Source of the DNA: Pseudomonas putida
Lineage (GTDB): Bacteria > Pseudomonadota > Gammaproteobacteria > Pseudomonadales > Pseudomonadaceae
Reading direction: 5' to 3'
DNA: 64,000 nucleotides
Assembly: GCF_030159595.1 (NCBI RefSeq)
Contig: NZ_BSKJ01000004.1
Span: 349,747 to 413,746 of the forward strand
A program made the translations under genes and the position numbers. Below are positions 27,818-35,471 of this stretch, in pieces. The notes beneath the pieces are model-generated. The model did no database searches and was not told the origin of the DNA. It was given only the letters and a program-made list of their open reading frames with translations. The first letter of the stretch is position 1. Each line of letters opens with the position of its first letter.

Positions 27818-28552
27818 ATGGCAAACCATCAACAAAGGCGCCTCTATACCCCTTATGGCTATGCCCCAGATGATGCGGGGTACATATTTTCAGGGTTTAA
27901 TGGGCAATACTTGGATCTGTGCGTGATGGGCTATCCACTCGGGCAAGGCAAACGGATTTATGCTCCGGCGCGAGGACGGTTTAACACGTCTGACCCGCTA
28001 AGCCCATTTGGGGGAGGTGGGATCAACTGCTATGCATACTGCGAAGGGGACCCAGTGAATTTTACCGATCCATCAGGGCTGGTACGCAGCCGAGTTAGCT
28101 CGCTTGGGAGTGCTCCGTCCACTCGACGCCGTCAACCACCACCATATTCTGCTCATTCCAATAACAAGCGAGTTGCTTCACCAATTGATCGCAAGGTTTT
28201 ACCACCGCGTTACACAGAGAGTGACTATACTGAACGGCCCCCAGCTGGTGATCCGCCACCTTTATATTCTCCAGCCCATGGAAGGCGGATGATTAATTAT
28301 CTAAGAAACCTGGGTAAAAAACCGTCAGCCGAATCCTTCTCCAGGCATGTAAAGCTTGTCGAAACGGCAAGGCCAGATAGCGCTGAATCAATAGATGCCG
28401 CGCGCCGTGGGCTTGCCAGTGATATCTATATACCTCAGCAATCCCGGCTTTCAGCGTTTAAGTGGCGGGCTATTACCGTTGGAGGAGCGATTTTTGGCCT
28501 TGGTCTGGTAGCCCTGCCAATAATCCTCTCCGAAATCCGTAAGGACGATTGA
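27818..28552 (+). CDS. Orphan RHS repeat-associated core (Rhs-tip) protein with PPxY motifs and C-terminal membrane segment
   Basis: Protein of 244 residues. The Rhs core is at about 30-88 (MGYPLGQGKRIYAPARGRF, SDPLSPFGGGGINCYAYCEGDPVNFTDPSG). It is followed by a Pro-rich linker (about 104-150) with PPPY, PPRY and PPPLY, a helical region and a C-terminal hydrophobic helix (AITVGGAIFGLGLVALPIILS). The ATG at 27818 has AAAGGAAA upstream; the frame is open further 5' from a GTG at 27728, but that would read through the conserved upstream element. The tail differs completely from the Rhs-tip protein at 13601. It is AT-richer than flanking genes and has no visible immunity partner. Confidence 0.75.
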   Translation: MANHQQRRLYTPYGYAPDDAGYIFSGFNGQYLDLCVMGYPLGQGKRIYAPARGRFNTSDPLSPFGGGGINCYAYCEGDPVNFTDPSGLVRSRVSSLGSAPSTRRRQPPPYSAHSNNKRVASPIDRKVLPPRYTESDYTERPPAGDPPPLYSPAHGRRMINYLRNLGKKPSAESFSRHVKLVETARPDSAESIDAARRGLASDIYIPQQSRLSAFKWRAITVGGAIFGLGLVALPIILSEIRKDD

Positions 28553-28561
28553 GCGTTAAAA

Positions 28562-28586
28562 ACCGAGGGCCGCAATGGCCCTCGGT
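28562..28586 (-). terminator. Intrinsic terminator of the MFS transporter gene
   Basis: ACCGAGGGCC and GGCCCTCGGT form a perfect 10-bp stem with a 5-nt loop. On the minus strand it is followed by TTTTTAA, directly after the transporter stop at 28592. The plus-strand side has only a weak AT stretch, so it may also help end the Rhs gene. Confidence 0.8.
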
Positions 28587-28591
28587 ATATA

Positions 28592-29923
28592 TCAATCGGT
28601 AGAGCGCGCAACGGTCAAGGCACCAGCCCGCGTTACCCGCAAGGCCACCACGCTCCCCAGCACGATCAACGCCGCCAGCGAATACAGTGCGGCATCAGTC
28701 GAGCCCGTCTGGTCCTTGATGAACCCCACCAGGTACGGGCTGAGGAACCCCGCCATCTGGCCAACCGAATTGATGATGGCCAAACCTGCCACAGCGGCAC
28801 CGGCGCTGAGCAGCGCGGTGGGCATGGGCCAGAACATTGGCAAACCGGTCAGGGCGCCCATGGTGGCGATCGACAGGCCAAGAATGGCAATGGTCGGGTT
28901 GCTGGCGAAGTTCACCGCGATCAACAGGCCGATGGCGCCCATCAGCATCGGTACCACAAGGTGCCAGCGGCGCTCGTTGCGCAGGTCGGCCGAGCGCCCG
29001 CACAGGATCATGAACACACCGGCCAGCAGGTACGGAATGGCGCTGAGCCAGCCGATCAGCAGCGGGTTGTCGTAGCCCATGTTCTTGATGATCGACGGCA
29101 GCCAGAAGTTGATCGCGTACACACCGCTCTGGATGCAGAAGTAGACAAAGCCGAAGGTCCAGATCAGCGGGTTGGTCAACACGGCGAGCACGCCATCACC
29201 CGTGGTGGACGGCTTGCTTGCGGCGTCGGCCTCCAGATCAGTGGCGATCAGCTCGCGTTCGGCCGGGCTCAACCAGGAGGCTTTCTGGTAACCGTCGCTG
29301 AGCAGGAACACTGCCAGCACACCCAGAACAACGGTCGGCAGCCCCTGGATCAGGAACATCCACTGCCAGCCGGCCAAGCCGTGTTGGCCGGCGGCGAAGT
29401 GCTGGAGGATCCAGCCAGAGAACGGCCCACCCAGTAAGCCCGACACCGGGATCGCCGACATGAACAGGGCCATGATGCGCCCGCGACGGGCCGCAGGGAA
29501 CCAGCGCGAAAGGTACAGCACCACACCCGGGAAGAAGCCGGCTTCGGCGGCACCGGTGAGCAGGCGCAAGGTGTAGAACTCGGTGGGGGTGGTGACGAAC
29601 AACAGGCAGGTGGAGAGACTGCCCCAGGCGATCATCATCAGCGCAATCCAGCGCCGAGGGCCAAAACGGTTGAGCGCCAGGTTGCTTGGCAAACCGCACA
29701 GTACGTAACCGATGAAGAAGATGCCGGCGCCGAGGCCGTACACCGTTTCGCTGAATTTCAGGGCGTCGAGCATCTGCAGCTTGGCAAAGCCGACGTTGAC
29801 GCGGTCCAGGTAGTTGAACAGGTAGCAGATGAAAATGAACGGAATCAGCCGCACGGTGATGCGCCGGTACAGCGCGTTGCGGGTGGTGTCCGTGCCTTGG
29901 TCAGGGGCGGGGCTGTGTGCCAT
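28592..29923 (-). CDS. MFS transporter, anion:cation symporter (ACS) family
   Basis: Inner-membrane transporter of 443 residues with about twelve membrane segments. The N-terminus RLIPFIFICYLFNYLDRVNVGFAKLQM is the hallmark of the ACS family (tartrate, phthalate, glucarate and glycerate permeases). I chose the ATG at 29921-29923 (MAHSPAPDQG); the open frame upstream is only an extension. It is divergent from cdaR and close to a glycerate kinase gene, so the likely substrate is glycerate or a sugar diacid. The leader carries an A-rich AACAAAAG stretch of the Crc-target type. Confidence 0.87.
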   Translation of the reverse strand: MAHSPAPDQGTDTTRNALYRRITVRLIPFIFICYLFNYLDRVNVGFAKLQMLDALKFSETVYGLGAGIFFIGYVLCGLPSNLALNRFGPRRWIALMMIAWGSLSTCLLFVTTPTEFYTLRLLTGAAEAGFFPGVVLYLSRWFPAARRGRIMALFMSAIPVSGLLGGPFSGWILQHFAAGQHGLAGWQWMFLIQGLPTVVLGVLAVFLLSDGYQKASWLSPAERELIATDLEADAASKPSTTGDGVLAVLTNPLIWTFGFVYFCIQSGVYAINFWLPSIIKNMGYDNPLLIGWLSAIPYLLAGVFMILCGRSADLRNERRWHLVVPMLMGAIGLLIAVNFASNPTIAILGLSIATMGALTGLPMFWPMPTALLSAGAAVAGLAIINSVGQMAGFLSPYLVGFIKDQTGSTDAALYSLAALIVLGSVVALRVTRAGALTVARSTD

Positions 29924-30088
29924 GATCGGGTTCTCTTTTGTTATGGTTGTCGCCGCGTCGCCTGTGCCGGCGCTCGCCATGACGAGTCTCGGGGACTGCG
30001 GCGTGCCTGTCTTTGTGCTTTTGCACAGTGCTTGAGTCAGGCTGCTGTGCCCGGGCCCAAAAAAGCCTGACACCCAAAGGACCCTGCA

Positions 30089-31186
30089 ATGTTCGAACTC
30101 GACCATGACCTGGCACAGGATATCGTTGACCGGGCGATGGCCATTCTGCCGTGCAACGTCAACGTCATGGACAGCCAGGGCTTGATCCTGGGCAGTGGTG
30201 AGCCGGAGCGCATCAACACCCGCCACGAAGGCGCGCAACTGGTCCTGGCCAATGGCCGGATCGTCGAGCTGGACGTAGATGCGGCCAAATGCCTGAAGGG
30301 CGTGCAGCCCGGGGTTAACTTGCCGTTGATGCTCGATGGCCGGCTGATGGGTGTGCTGGGCCTGACGGGTGACCCACAACAGGTGCGCACCTATGGTGAG
30401 CTGGTGCGCATGACCGCCGAGATGCTGCTGGCCCAGCGCCATTTGCAGGCCGACCAGCAATGGCGACGGCAACGCTGTGACGACCTGCTGGCCCTGTTGC
30501 TAGGCGGCAGCGGCGACTCGCCACGCTTGCTCGACGAAGCCCGGCAACTGGGCCTGAAGCCGCAGCTGCCACGGGTGCCTTGCCTGTTCGAGCTGGCCTC
30601 GGGGCCGCCCGCCGAGGCGCTTGCTGCATGGTTACTGAACCGCTACCCAGACAGCTGGTGTGTCAGCCCGGCACGCCAGTCATTGCTGTGGTGTCGGCCC
30701 GCGGGTGTGACGCTGGATGAGCCGCGCCTGCTCGAGCGTCTGCAACGCCACGGTTGGGGTGTGGAGCGGCTGGCTTTGGGCAGTACTGCGCAGAGCCTGG
30801 AGCAACTGCGCCGGGGTTATCGCCGGGTGCGAGACTTGCTGGCCTATGGGCGCGAGGTACTGCCCAGCGAGCGCTTGCTGAGCCTGCAACGCTACCGGCT
30901 ACCGGCGCTGCTGTGGCGGCATCGCAACGATGACGCGCTGGATGAACTGCTGGAGCCGTTGCAGCGCATTCGCGCCAAGGACAACAGTGGGCAGTTACTC
31001 ACCACCCTGCGCGCCTGGTGTGCCCATGACGGCCAGAGCCAAGCCTGTGCCGATGCCTTGGGGATCCACCGCAACAGCCTGCGCTACCGCCTGGAACGGA
31101 TTGCCGAACTGGGTGAGCTCGACCCACTGCGCATGGAGGGGATGCTTAGCTTGTACTTGGGGTTGCAGCTGTTGCCTGCGGATTGA
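30089..31186 (+). CDS. cdaR: Sugar diacid regulator CdaR
   Basis: Transcription activator of 365 residues. The N-terminal sugar-diacid recognition domain (1-135; ELDHDLAQDIVDRAMAILPCNVNVMD, RINTRHEGAQLVL) and a C-terminal PucR-type HTH (about 315-350; ACADALGIHRNSLRYRLERI) define CdaR/SdaR, which responds to glucarate, galactarate or glycerate. It is divergent from the MFS gene (165-bp shared promoter region) and 128 bp before glycerate kinase, so it probably controls both. Confidence 0.9.
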   Translation: MFELDHDLAQDIVDRAMAILPCNVNVMDSQGLILGSGEPERINTRHEGAQLVLANGRIVELDVDAAKCLKGVQPGVNLPLMLDGRLMGVLGLTGDPQQVRTYGELVRMTAEMLLAQRHLQADQQWRRQRCDDLLALLLGGSGDSPRLLDEARQLGLKPQLPRVPCLFELASGPPAEALAAWLLNRYPDSWCVSPARQSLLWCRPAGVTLDEPRLLERLQRHGWGVERLALGSTAQSLEQLRRGYRRVRDLLAYGREVLPSERLLSLQRYRLPALLWRHRNDDALDELLEPLQRIRAKDNSGQLLTTLRAWCAHDGQSQACADALGIHRNSLRYRLERIAELGELDPLRMEGMLSLYLGLQLLPAD

Positions 31187-31314
31187 CGCGATGCCTGCAG
31201 GCACAGCCACGAAGGCATCTGCCCAAACAACCCGCCCGGCGCTTTGTGCATTTGACCGAGGCCACCTTGGCGGCCACCTGTCAGCATACCGCTCATCAGG
31301 ACAGGAGAATCCCC

Positions 31315-32454
31315 ATGAAGATCGTCATTGCCCCCGACTCGTTCAAGGACAGCCTTGATGCTGCCGGTGTCGCCCGTGCCATCGCTGCTGGCCTGAGCGA
31401 GGCGTGGCCGGACGCAGCCTTGGTCGAGTGCCCGATGGCCGACGGCGGCGAAGGCACCATGGAGGCGATCCTGGCCGCCAGCCACGGCGAACTGCGCCGC
31501 CAGGCGGTGCGTGGGCCATTGGGGCACAGCGTCGAAGCCGGTTGGGGGTGGCTGCCACAAAGCCGCACGGCCATCATTGAAATGGCCCAGGCCAGTGGCT
31601 TGCAACTGGTGCCAACCGACCAGCGTGATGCGTGCCGCAGCAGCACCTGGGGCACCGGCGAGTTGATCGCCGCCGCCTTGGCCGCCGGCGCGCAGCGGGT
31701 GGTGCTGGCCATCGGTGGCAGCGCCACCAACGATGCGGGCAGCGGCATGCTGCGCGCGCTTGGTCTGCGCCTGCTGGATGCCGACGGGCAAGCGCTGGAA
31801 GAGGGCGGCCTGGCGCTGGCGAGGTTGGCGCGGATCGACGCCAGTCACCTCGACCCGCGCCTGGCCGAGGTGCAATTTGAAGTCGCGGCGGATGTCGACA
31901 ACCCGCTGTGCGGCGCCAACGGCGCATCGGCGATTTTCGGCCCGCAGAAGGGCGCCAACCCGCAGCAGGTGCAGGCGCTGGACCAGGCGCTGGGTCATTT
32001 TGCCGACCATTGTGCACAGCTGCTGAGTGAAGATGTGCGCGACTACCCTGGTTGCGGCGCTGCAGGTGGCATGGGCTTCGCTGCTCGTGCGTTCATGGGT
32101 GCACAGTTCCGCCCGGGGGTAGAGGTGGTAGCCGAACTGGCGGGGCTCGACGCCTTGGTGCAGGGCGCGGACCTGGTGGTGACGGGTGAGGGGCGGTTCG
32201 ATGCCCAGACACTGCGTGGCAAGACGCCGATGGGGGTAGCCCGGGTAGCCAAGCGCCATGGCGTGCCGGTGGTGGTGCTGGCCGGCACCTTGGGTGAGGG
32301 CTACCAGCAGCTGTACGCCCATGGGGTCGATGCTGCATTTGCGCTGGCCAGCGGGCCGATGAGCCTGGAGCAAGCGTGTGCCGATGCTGCGGGGCTGCTG
32401 CAGGCCCGGGCTTGTGATATTGGACGGCTATGGCGCTGCGCTGCGCGCGCCTGA
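31315..32454 (+). CDS. garK: Glycerate kinase (GarK/GlxK type)
   Basis: Phosphorylates D-glycerate with ATP to a phosphoglycerate. It is 379 residues, the family length, beginning MKIVIAPDSFKDSL and containing MADGGEGTM and GGSATNDAGSGML signatures. The ATG at 31315 follows CAGGAGAA. The stop codon (32452-32454) directly abuts the stop of the convergent LysR gene, with no intergenic base. With the MFS transporter and CdaR it forms a glycerate-use unit. Confidence 0.9.
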   Translation: MKIVIAPDSFKDSLDAAGVARAIAAGLSEAWPDAALVECPMADGGEGTMEAILAASHGELRRQAVRGPLGHSVEAGWGWLPQSRTAIIEMAQASGLQLVPTDQRDACRSSTWGTGELIAAALAAGAQRVVLAIGGSATNDAGSGMLRALGLRLLDADGQALEEGGLALARLARIDASHLDPRLAEVQFEVAADVDNPLCGANGASAIFGPQKGANPQQVQALDQALGHFADHCAQLLSEDVRDYPGCGAAGGMGFAARAFMGAQFRPGVEVVAELAGLDALVQGADLVVTGEGRFDAQTLRGKTPMGVARVAKRHGVPVVVLAGTLGEGYQQLYAHGVDAAFALASGPMSLEQACADAAGLLQARACDIGRLWRCAARA

Positions 32455-33360
32455 TCAAAGCGCTTTCGCGCTTTCGAACATGGCAATGAAGTTGGCCAGC
32501 GCAGGCGAGGCATTCTGGGCGTTCCATTTCATGTACAGGCCGATACCTGGCGCGGATTGTGCGTCAATCGGGCGGATCGAGCAGAACTGTACGCGCTCGC
32601 GCGGGGTGGAACGGGCGAATGAGGCCGGTACCAACGCCACACCAAAACCACAGGCGACCAGCCCTAGCAAGGTATGAATCTGTGCGGCTTCTTGAACCAC
32701 CCGAGGGTAGAAGCCGGCCGACTCGCACAGTGCAATCAACTGGGCATGGTAGCCGCCGCCCAACGCTTGTGGGGTGAACACAAAATCTTCACAGGCAAAC
32801 TCGCGCAGGTCGACGTCGCCCTGTTGCGCTTTCGCATGGCCGGTGGGCAACGCCATGACAATCTGCTCGTCAAGCAGCAGCCGTGACTCCAGCGTACCCA
32901 CCGGCAGCGGTAACCGGCGCATGAACCCGACATCCGCCTCGCCGGCCAGCAGCGCCTTGGCCTGCGTCGCTGACGGCATCTCGCGGAGGGTCAGCTGCAC
33001 GTTCGGGTAAGTCTCGCGAAAGCGCCGCAAGCTGTTGAGCAGCGAGTCGTAATAGGCGATGGAAATGGCCGTGATGGTCAGTTTTCCGCTAACGCCTGCC
33101 GATACATTGCGAGCGTACTCGATACCCTGCTCCAGCTCGGCAAGTGTACGGTAAGCGGTATCGAGAAAGGCTGAGCCAGCCGGCGTCAGGCGCACCCCGC
33201 GCGTATTGCGCAAAAACAGGCTGAAACCGAGCTTTTCTTCAAGGCGGCTGATTGCCTGGCTCAGCGGCGGTTGCGCCATGTGCAGGCGCTCGGCGGCCTT
33301 GTGAAAGTGAAGCTCTTCGGCCACGGCGATGAACTGCCTGAGCAAACGTGTCTCGATCAA
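32455..33360 (-). CDS. LysR-type regulator
   Basis: Regulator of 301 residues of the CatM/BenM-like subgroup, with HTH at about 4-62 (FIAVAEELHFHKAAERLHMAQPPLSQAISRLEEKLG) and an effector domain from about 92. It is divergent from the SMP-30 lactonase gene across a 127-bp AT-rich region, so that gene is the likely target. Its 3' end touches glycerate kinase. Confidence 0.85.
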   Translation of the reverse strand: MIETRLLRQFIAVAEELHFHKAAERLHMAQPPLSQAISRLEEKLGFSLFLRNTRGVRLTPAGSAFLDTAYRTLAELEQGIEYARNVSAGVSGKLTITAISIAYYDSLLNSLRRFRETYPNVQLTLREMPSATQAKALLAGEADVGFMRRLPLPVGTLESRLLLDEQIVMALPTGHAKAQQGDVDLREFACEDFVFTPQALGGGYHAQLIALCESAGFYPRVVQEAAQIHTLLGLVACGFGVALVPASFARSTPRERVQFCSIRPIDAQSAPGIGLYMKWNAQNASPALANFIAMFESAKAL

Positions 33361-33487
33361 TCAAGCATTCCTTCAAAGCGGCGACACAGCGGTGATATCC
33401 AAGAGATATCAAAGTTGCATGCTTTTAATATTAAGTCATTGAATTTTTTGTTGTTATCGTAAAAAGGAGAATCGAAGGTAGCCAGAA

Positions 33488-34474
33488 ATGCCCGTTACAG
33501 AGCCTTTCCACAACGAAGTTGCGGCCATCACCGATGCCGCACAGGGCCTGGGCTTGGCCTATGGCATGGGGCTGGCCGAGCGATGGCCCCGCATCAAGGA
33601 ATGCAGCTGCGTGCCCGTCAAGGTCGCCAATACGCGCGCCGACTTGGGCGAAAGCCTGGTCTGGGATGCGCGTAACGACGCGTTGTACTTCATCGATATT
33701 TCGGGCGGGCGCATCAACTGCCTGACGCCTGAAGGCGACGTCGAGAACCTTTACGCGTCAGCCGCGCGCATTGGCGCCCTGGCGCTGACCGACCGGGGCA
33801 ACCTGATTTTCACCGAAGATGCCAGCGTGGCCATCTTCGATGTGCCTGCGCGTAAAGTGCGCCAGCATTCGGCATCGGTCCATCCGCGCTCGACCTACCG
33901 CTTCAACGACGGCGCCTGCGACCCGCAAGGGCGCTTCGTTACCGGGTTGATGGACGATGCCCTTAGCGGCAATACCGGGGCGCTGTTCCGTTTCGACGGG
34001 CAGTTGAGCGACGAGGTCATCCACGACGACATGGCCTTGCCCACCGGGCTTGCCTGGTCGCAAGACGGCCAGACGGTGTACTTCGTCGATTCGGCGGCGC
34101 GCGCCATCTATCGTGGCGAGTACCTCGTTGAAGGACGGCTGGGCACCGTTACGCTGTTTGCCGAAACCCCTGCCGAACTGGGGCGGCCGGATGGCCTGGC
34201 GCTGGACCGCGAAGGCGGGCTGTGGGTGTGCCAGTACCATGGCAGTTGCCTGCTGCGCTACGACCGCCACGGCCACCTGACCGATCAGGTACTGATGCCG
34301 GTACCGTGCCCCACCAGTTGCTGCTTTGGCGGGCCCGGGATGAATACCTTGTACATCAGCACCGCGCGTTTCGACATGAGCCCCGAAGACCTGCACCATT
34401 ACCCGGATGCTGGCGACCTGTATGCCATCCACCTGACAATTGGCGGTGTCGCCCGGCACAGCTTCAAGGAATAA
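33488..34474 (+). CDS. SMP-30/gluconolactonase-family protein
   Basis: Six-bladed beta-propeller lactonase-like protein of 328 residues. Metal-site residues can be seen: Glu in LGESLVWD (about 55), Asn in YRFNDGACDPQGRF (about 139) and Asp in YFVDSAARAIYR (about 201). The first 35 residues are an extension not typical of the propeller, so an internal start is possible, but none has better ribosome-binding evidence. It probably hydrolyses a sugar lactone. It is divergent from a LysR regulator, and its 3' end overlaps the convergent recombinase gene by 11 bp. Confidence 0.82.
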   Translation: MPVTEPFHNEVAAITDAAQGLGLAYGMGLAERWPRIKECSCVPVKVANTRADLGESLVWDARNDALYFIDISGGRINCLTPEGDVENLYASAARIGALALTDRGNLIFTEDASVAIFDVPARKVRQHSASVHPRSTYRFNDGACDPQGRFVTGLMDDALSGNTGALFRFDGQLSDEVIHDDMALPTGLAWSQDGQTVYFVDSAARAIYRGEYLVEGRLGTVTLFAETPAELGRPDGLALDREGGLWVCQYHGSCLLRYDRHGHLTDQVLMPVPCPTSCCFGGPGMNTLYISTARFDMSPEDLHHYPDAGDLYAIHLTIGGVARHSFKE

Positions 34475-35414
34475 GCGCTTGGGCCTGGCTTGCCGGTAAC
34501 ACGGCCAGTTCGCCAAAGCGCTGCGCCGAGTCGATGTAGCGCAGCGCCGACTTGGCGTCTTTCCAGCCCACATAGCTCATCAGTGATTTCAGTTCCCAAC
34601 CATTGGCCGTGGCCCAGGTGGCAAAGCCACGCCGTAGCGAGTGGCCGGTATACAGCGCCGCCGGTACCCCGGCACGCTCCAGCATGCGCCGCAGCAGGCC
34701 GACCAGGCTGTTGCTGTTGAGCGCGCTTTCGCCGAGATTGCCCCAGCGGTCAAGCTTGCGAAACACTGGCCCGTGGGCAATGCCGGCAACTTCCAGCCAT
34801 TGCAGGTAGGCCGTTACCGGGCACAGGGCCTTGAGGGCAGGGGTGCGGTGCTGCACGCCCAAGGCTTCGCGGTCGCCCTTGCTGCGGGGCAGGAACAGCG
34901 TGATACCGACACCGACTTCGGCCTGGATATGTTCGATGCGCAGGCGTGCCAGTTCATCACCGCGAAAACCACGCCAGAAACCCAGCAACAGCAACGCGGT
35001 ATCGCGGCGTGCCCGGCGCAGGGCGGCCAGGTCGTGGTGTTCGCGGGCCTGGCGGGCCTCCTCTTCAAAACACGCCACGGCGGTTTGCAGGTGTTGCAGC
35101 AACAGCGGGGCAGCCTGCTTGGGCGGCGTCGGGTGCAGGGTGCGGATGCCGCGTAGCACCTGACGCACCAGCGGCGCCTTGGTCGGGTCGGGGAAACCTT
35201 GGGCGACGTGCCATTGACTGAGCGCGGCAAGGCGCTGGCGCAAGGTACTGACGGCGTGGTGTTCGGCGTGCTCCACCAGATAGCGGGCAATGCTCTCGGC
35301 GGTGGCCGGAAGAAAGCCGCCCCAGTGGCTTTCGAAGTGCTCGATGGCGGCCTGGTAGCTGCGCCGGGTGTTGTCACGGGTGGCGGCGCGAAGGTAGCGC
35401 TCGATATCGGTCAT
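34464..35414 (-). CDS. Tyrosine-type site-specific recombinase/integrase
   Basis: Recombinase of 316 residues with an N-terminal SAM-like core-binding domain (about 1-95) and a catalytic domain holding R151, K179, H258-x2-R261, W284 and nucleophile Y293. The active site therefore appears intact, with Trp in place of the usual second His. No phage, transposon, tRNA or direct-repeat att site is visible beside it, and base composition is like its neighbours. It may be a resident XerC-like enzyme or a fossil of an older element. The ATG at 35412-35414 is chosen over an in-frame 19-residue extension. Confidence 0.85.
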   Translation of the reverse strand: MTDIERYLRAATRDNTRRSYQAAIEHFESHWGGFLPATAESIARYLVEHAEHHAVSTLRQRLAALSQWHVAQGFPDPTKAPLVRQVLRGIRTLHPTPPKQAAPLLLQHLQTAVACFEEEARQAREHHDLAALRRARRDTALLLLGFWRGFRGDELARLRIEHIQAEVGVGITLFLPRSKGDREALGVQHRTPALKALCPVTAYLQWLEVAGIAHGPVFRKLDRWGNLGESALNSNSLVGLLRRMLERAGVPAALYTGHSLRRGFATWATANGWELKSLMSYVGWKDAKSALRYIDSAQRFGELAVLPASQAQALIP

Positions 35415-35471
35415 GGTGCGGCTGTCGGTGGGTGATGGGCACACGATAAACCGAAATCCCAAGACAAGCAC

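Noticed and set aside
34464..35414. Genomic island defined by the tyrosine recombinase
   Set aside because: No tRNA gene, direct repeats, phage genes or base-composition shift at its borders.
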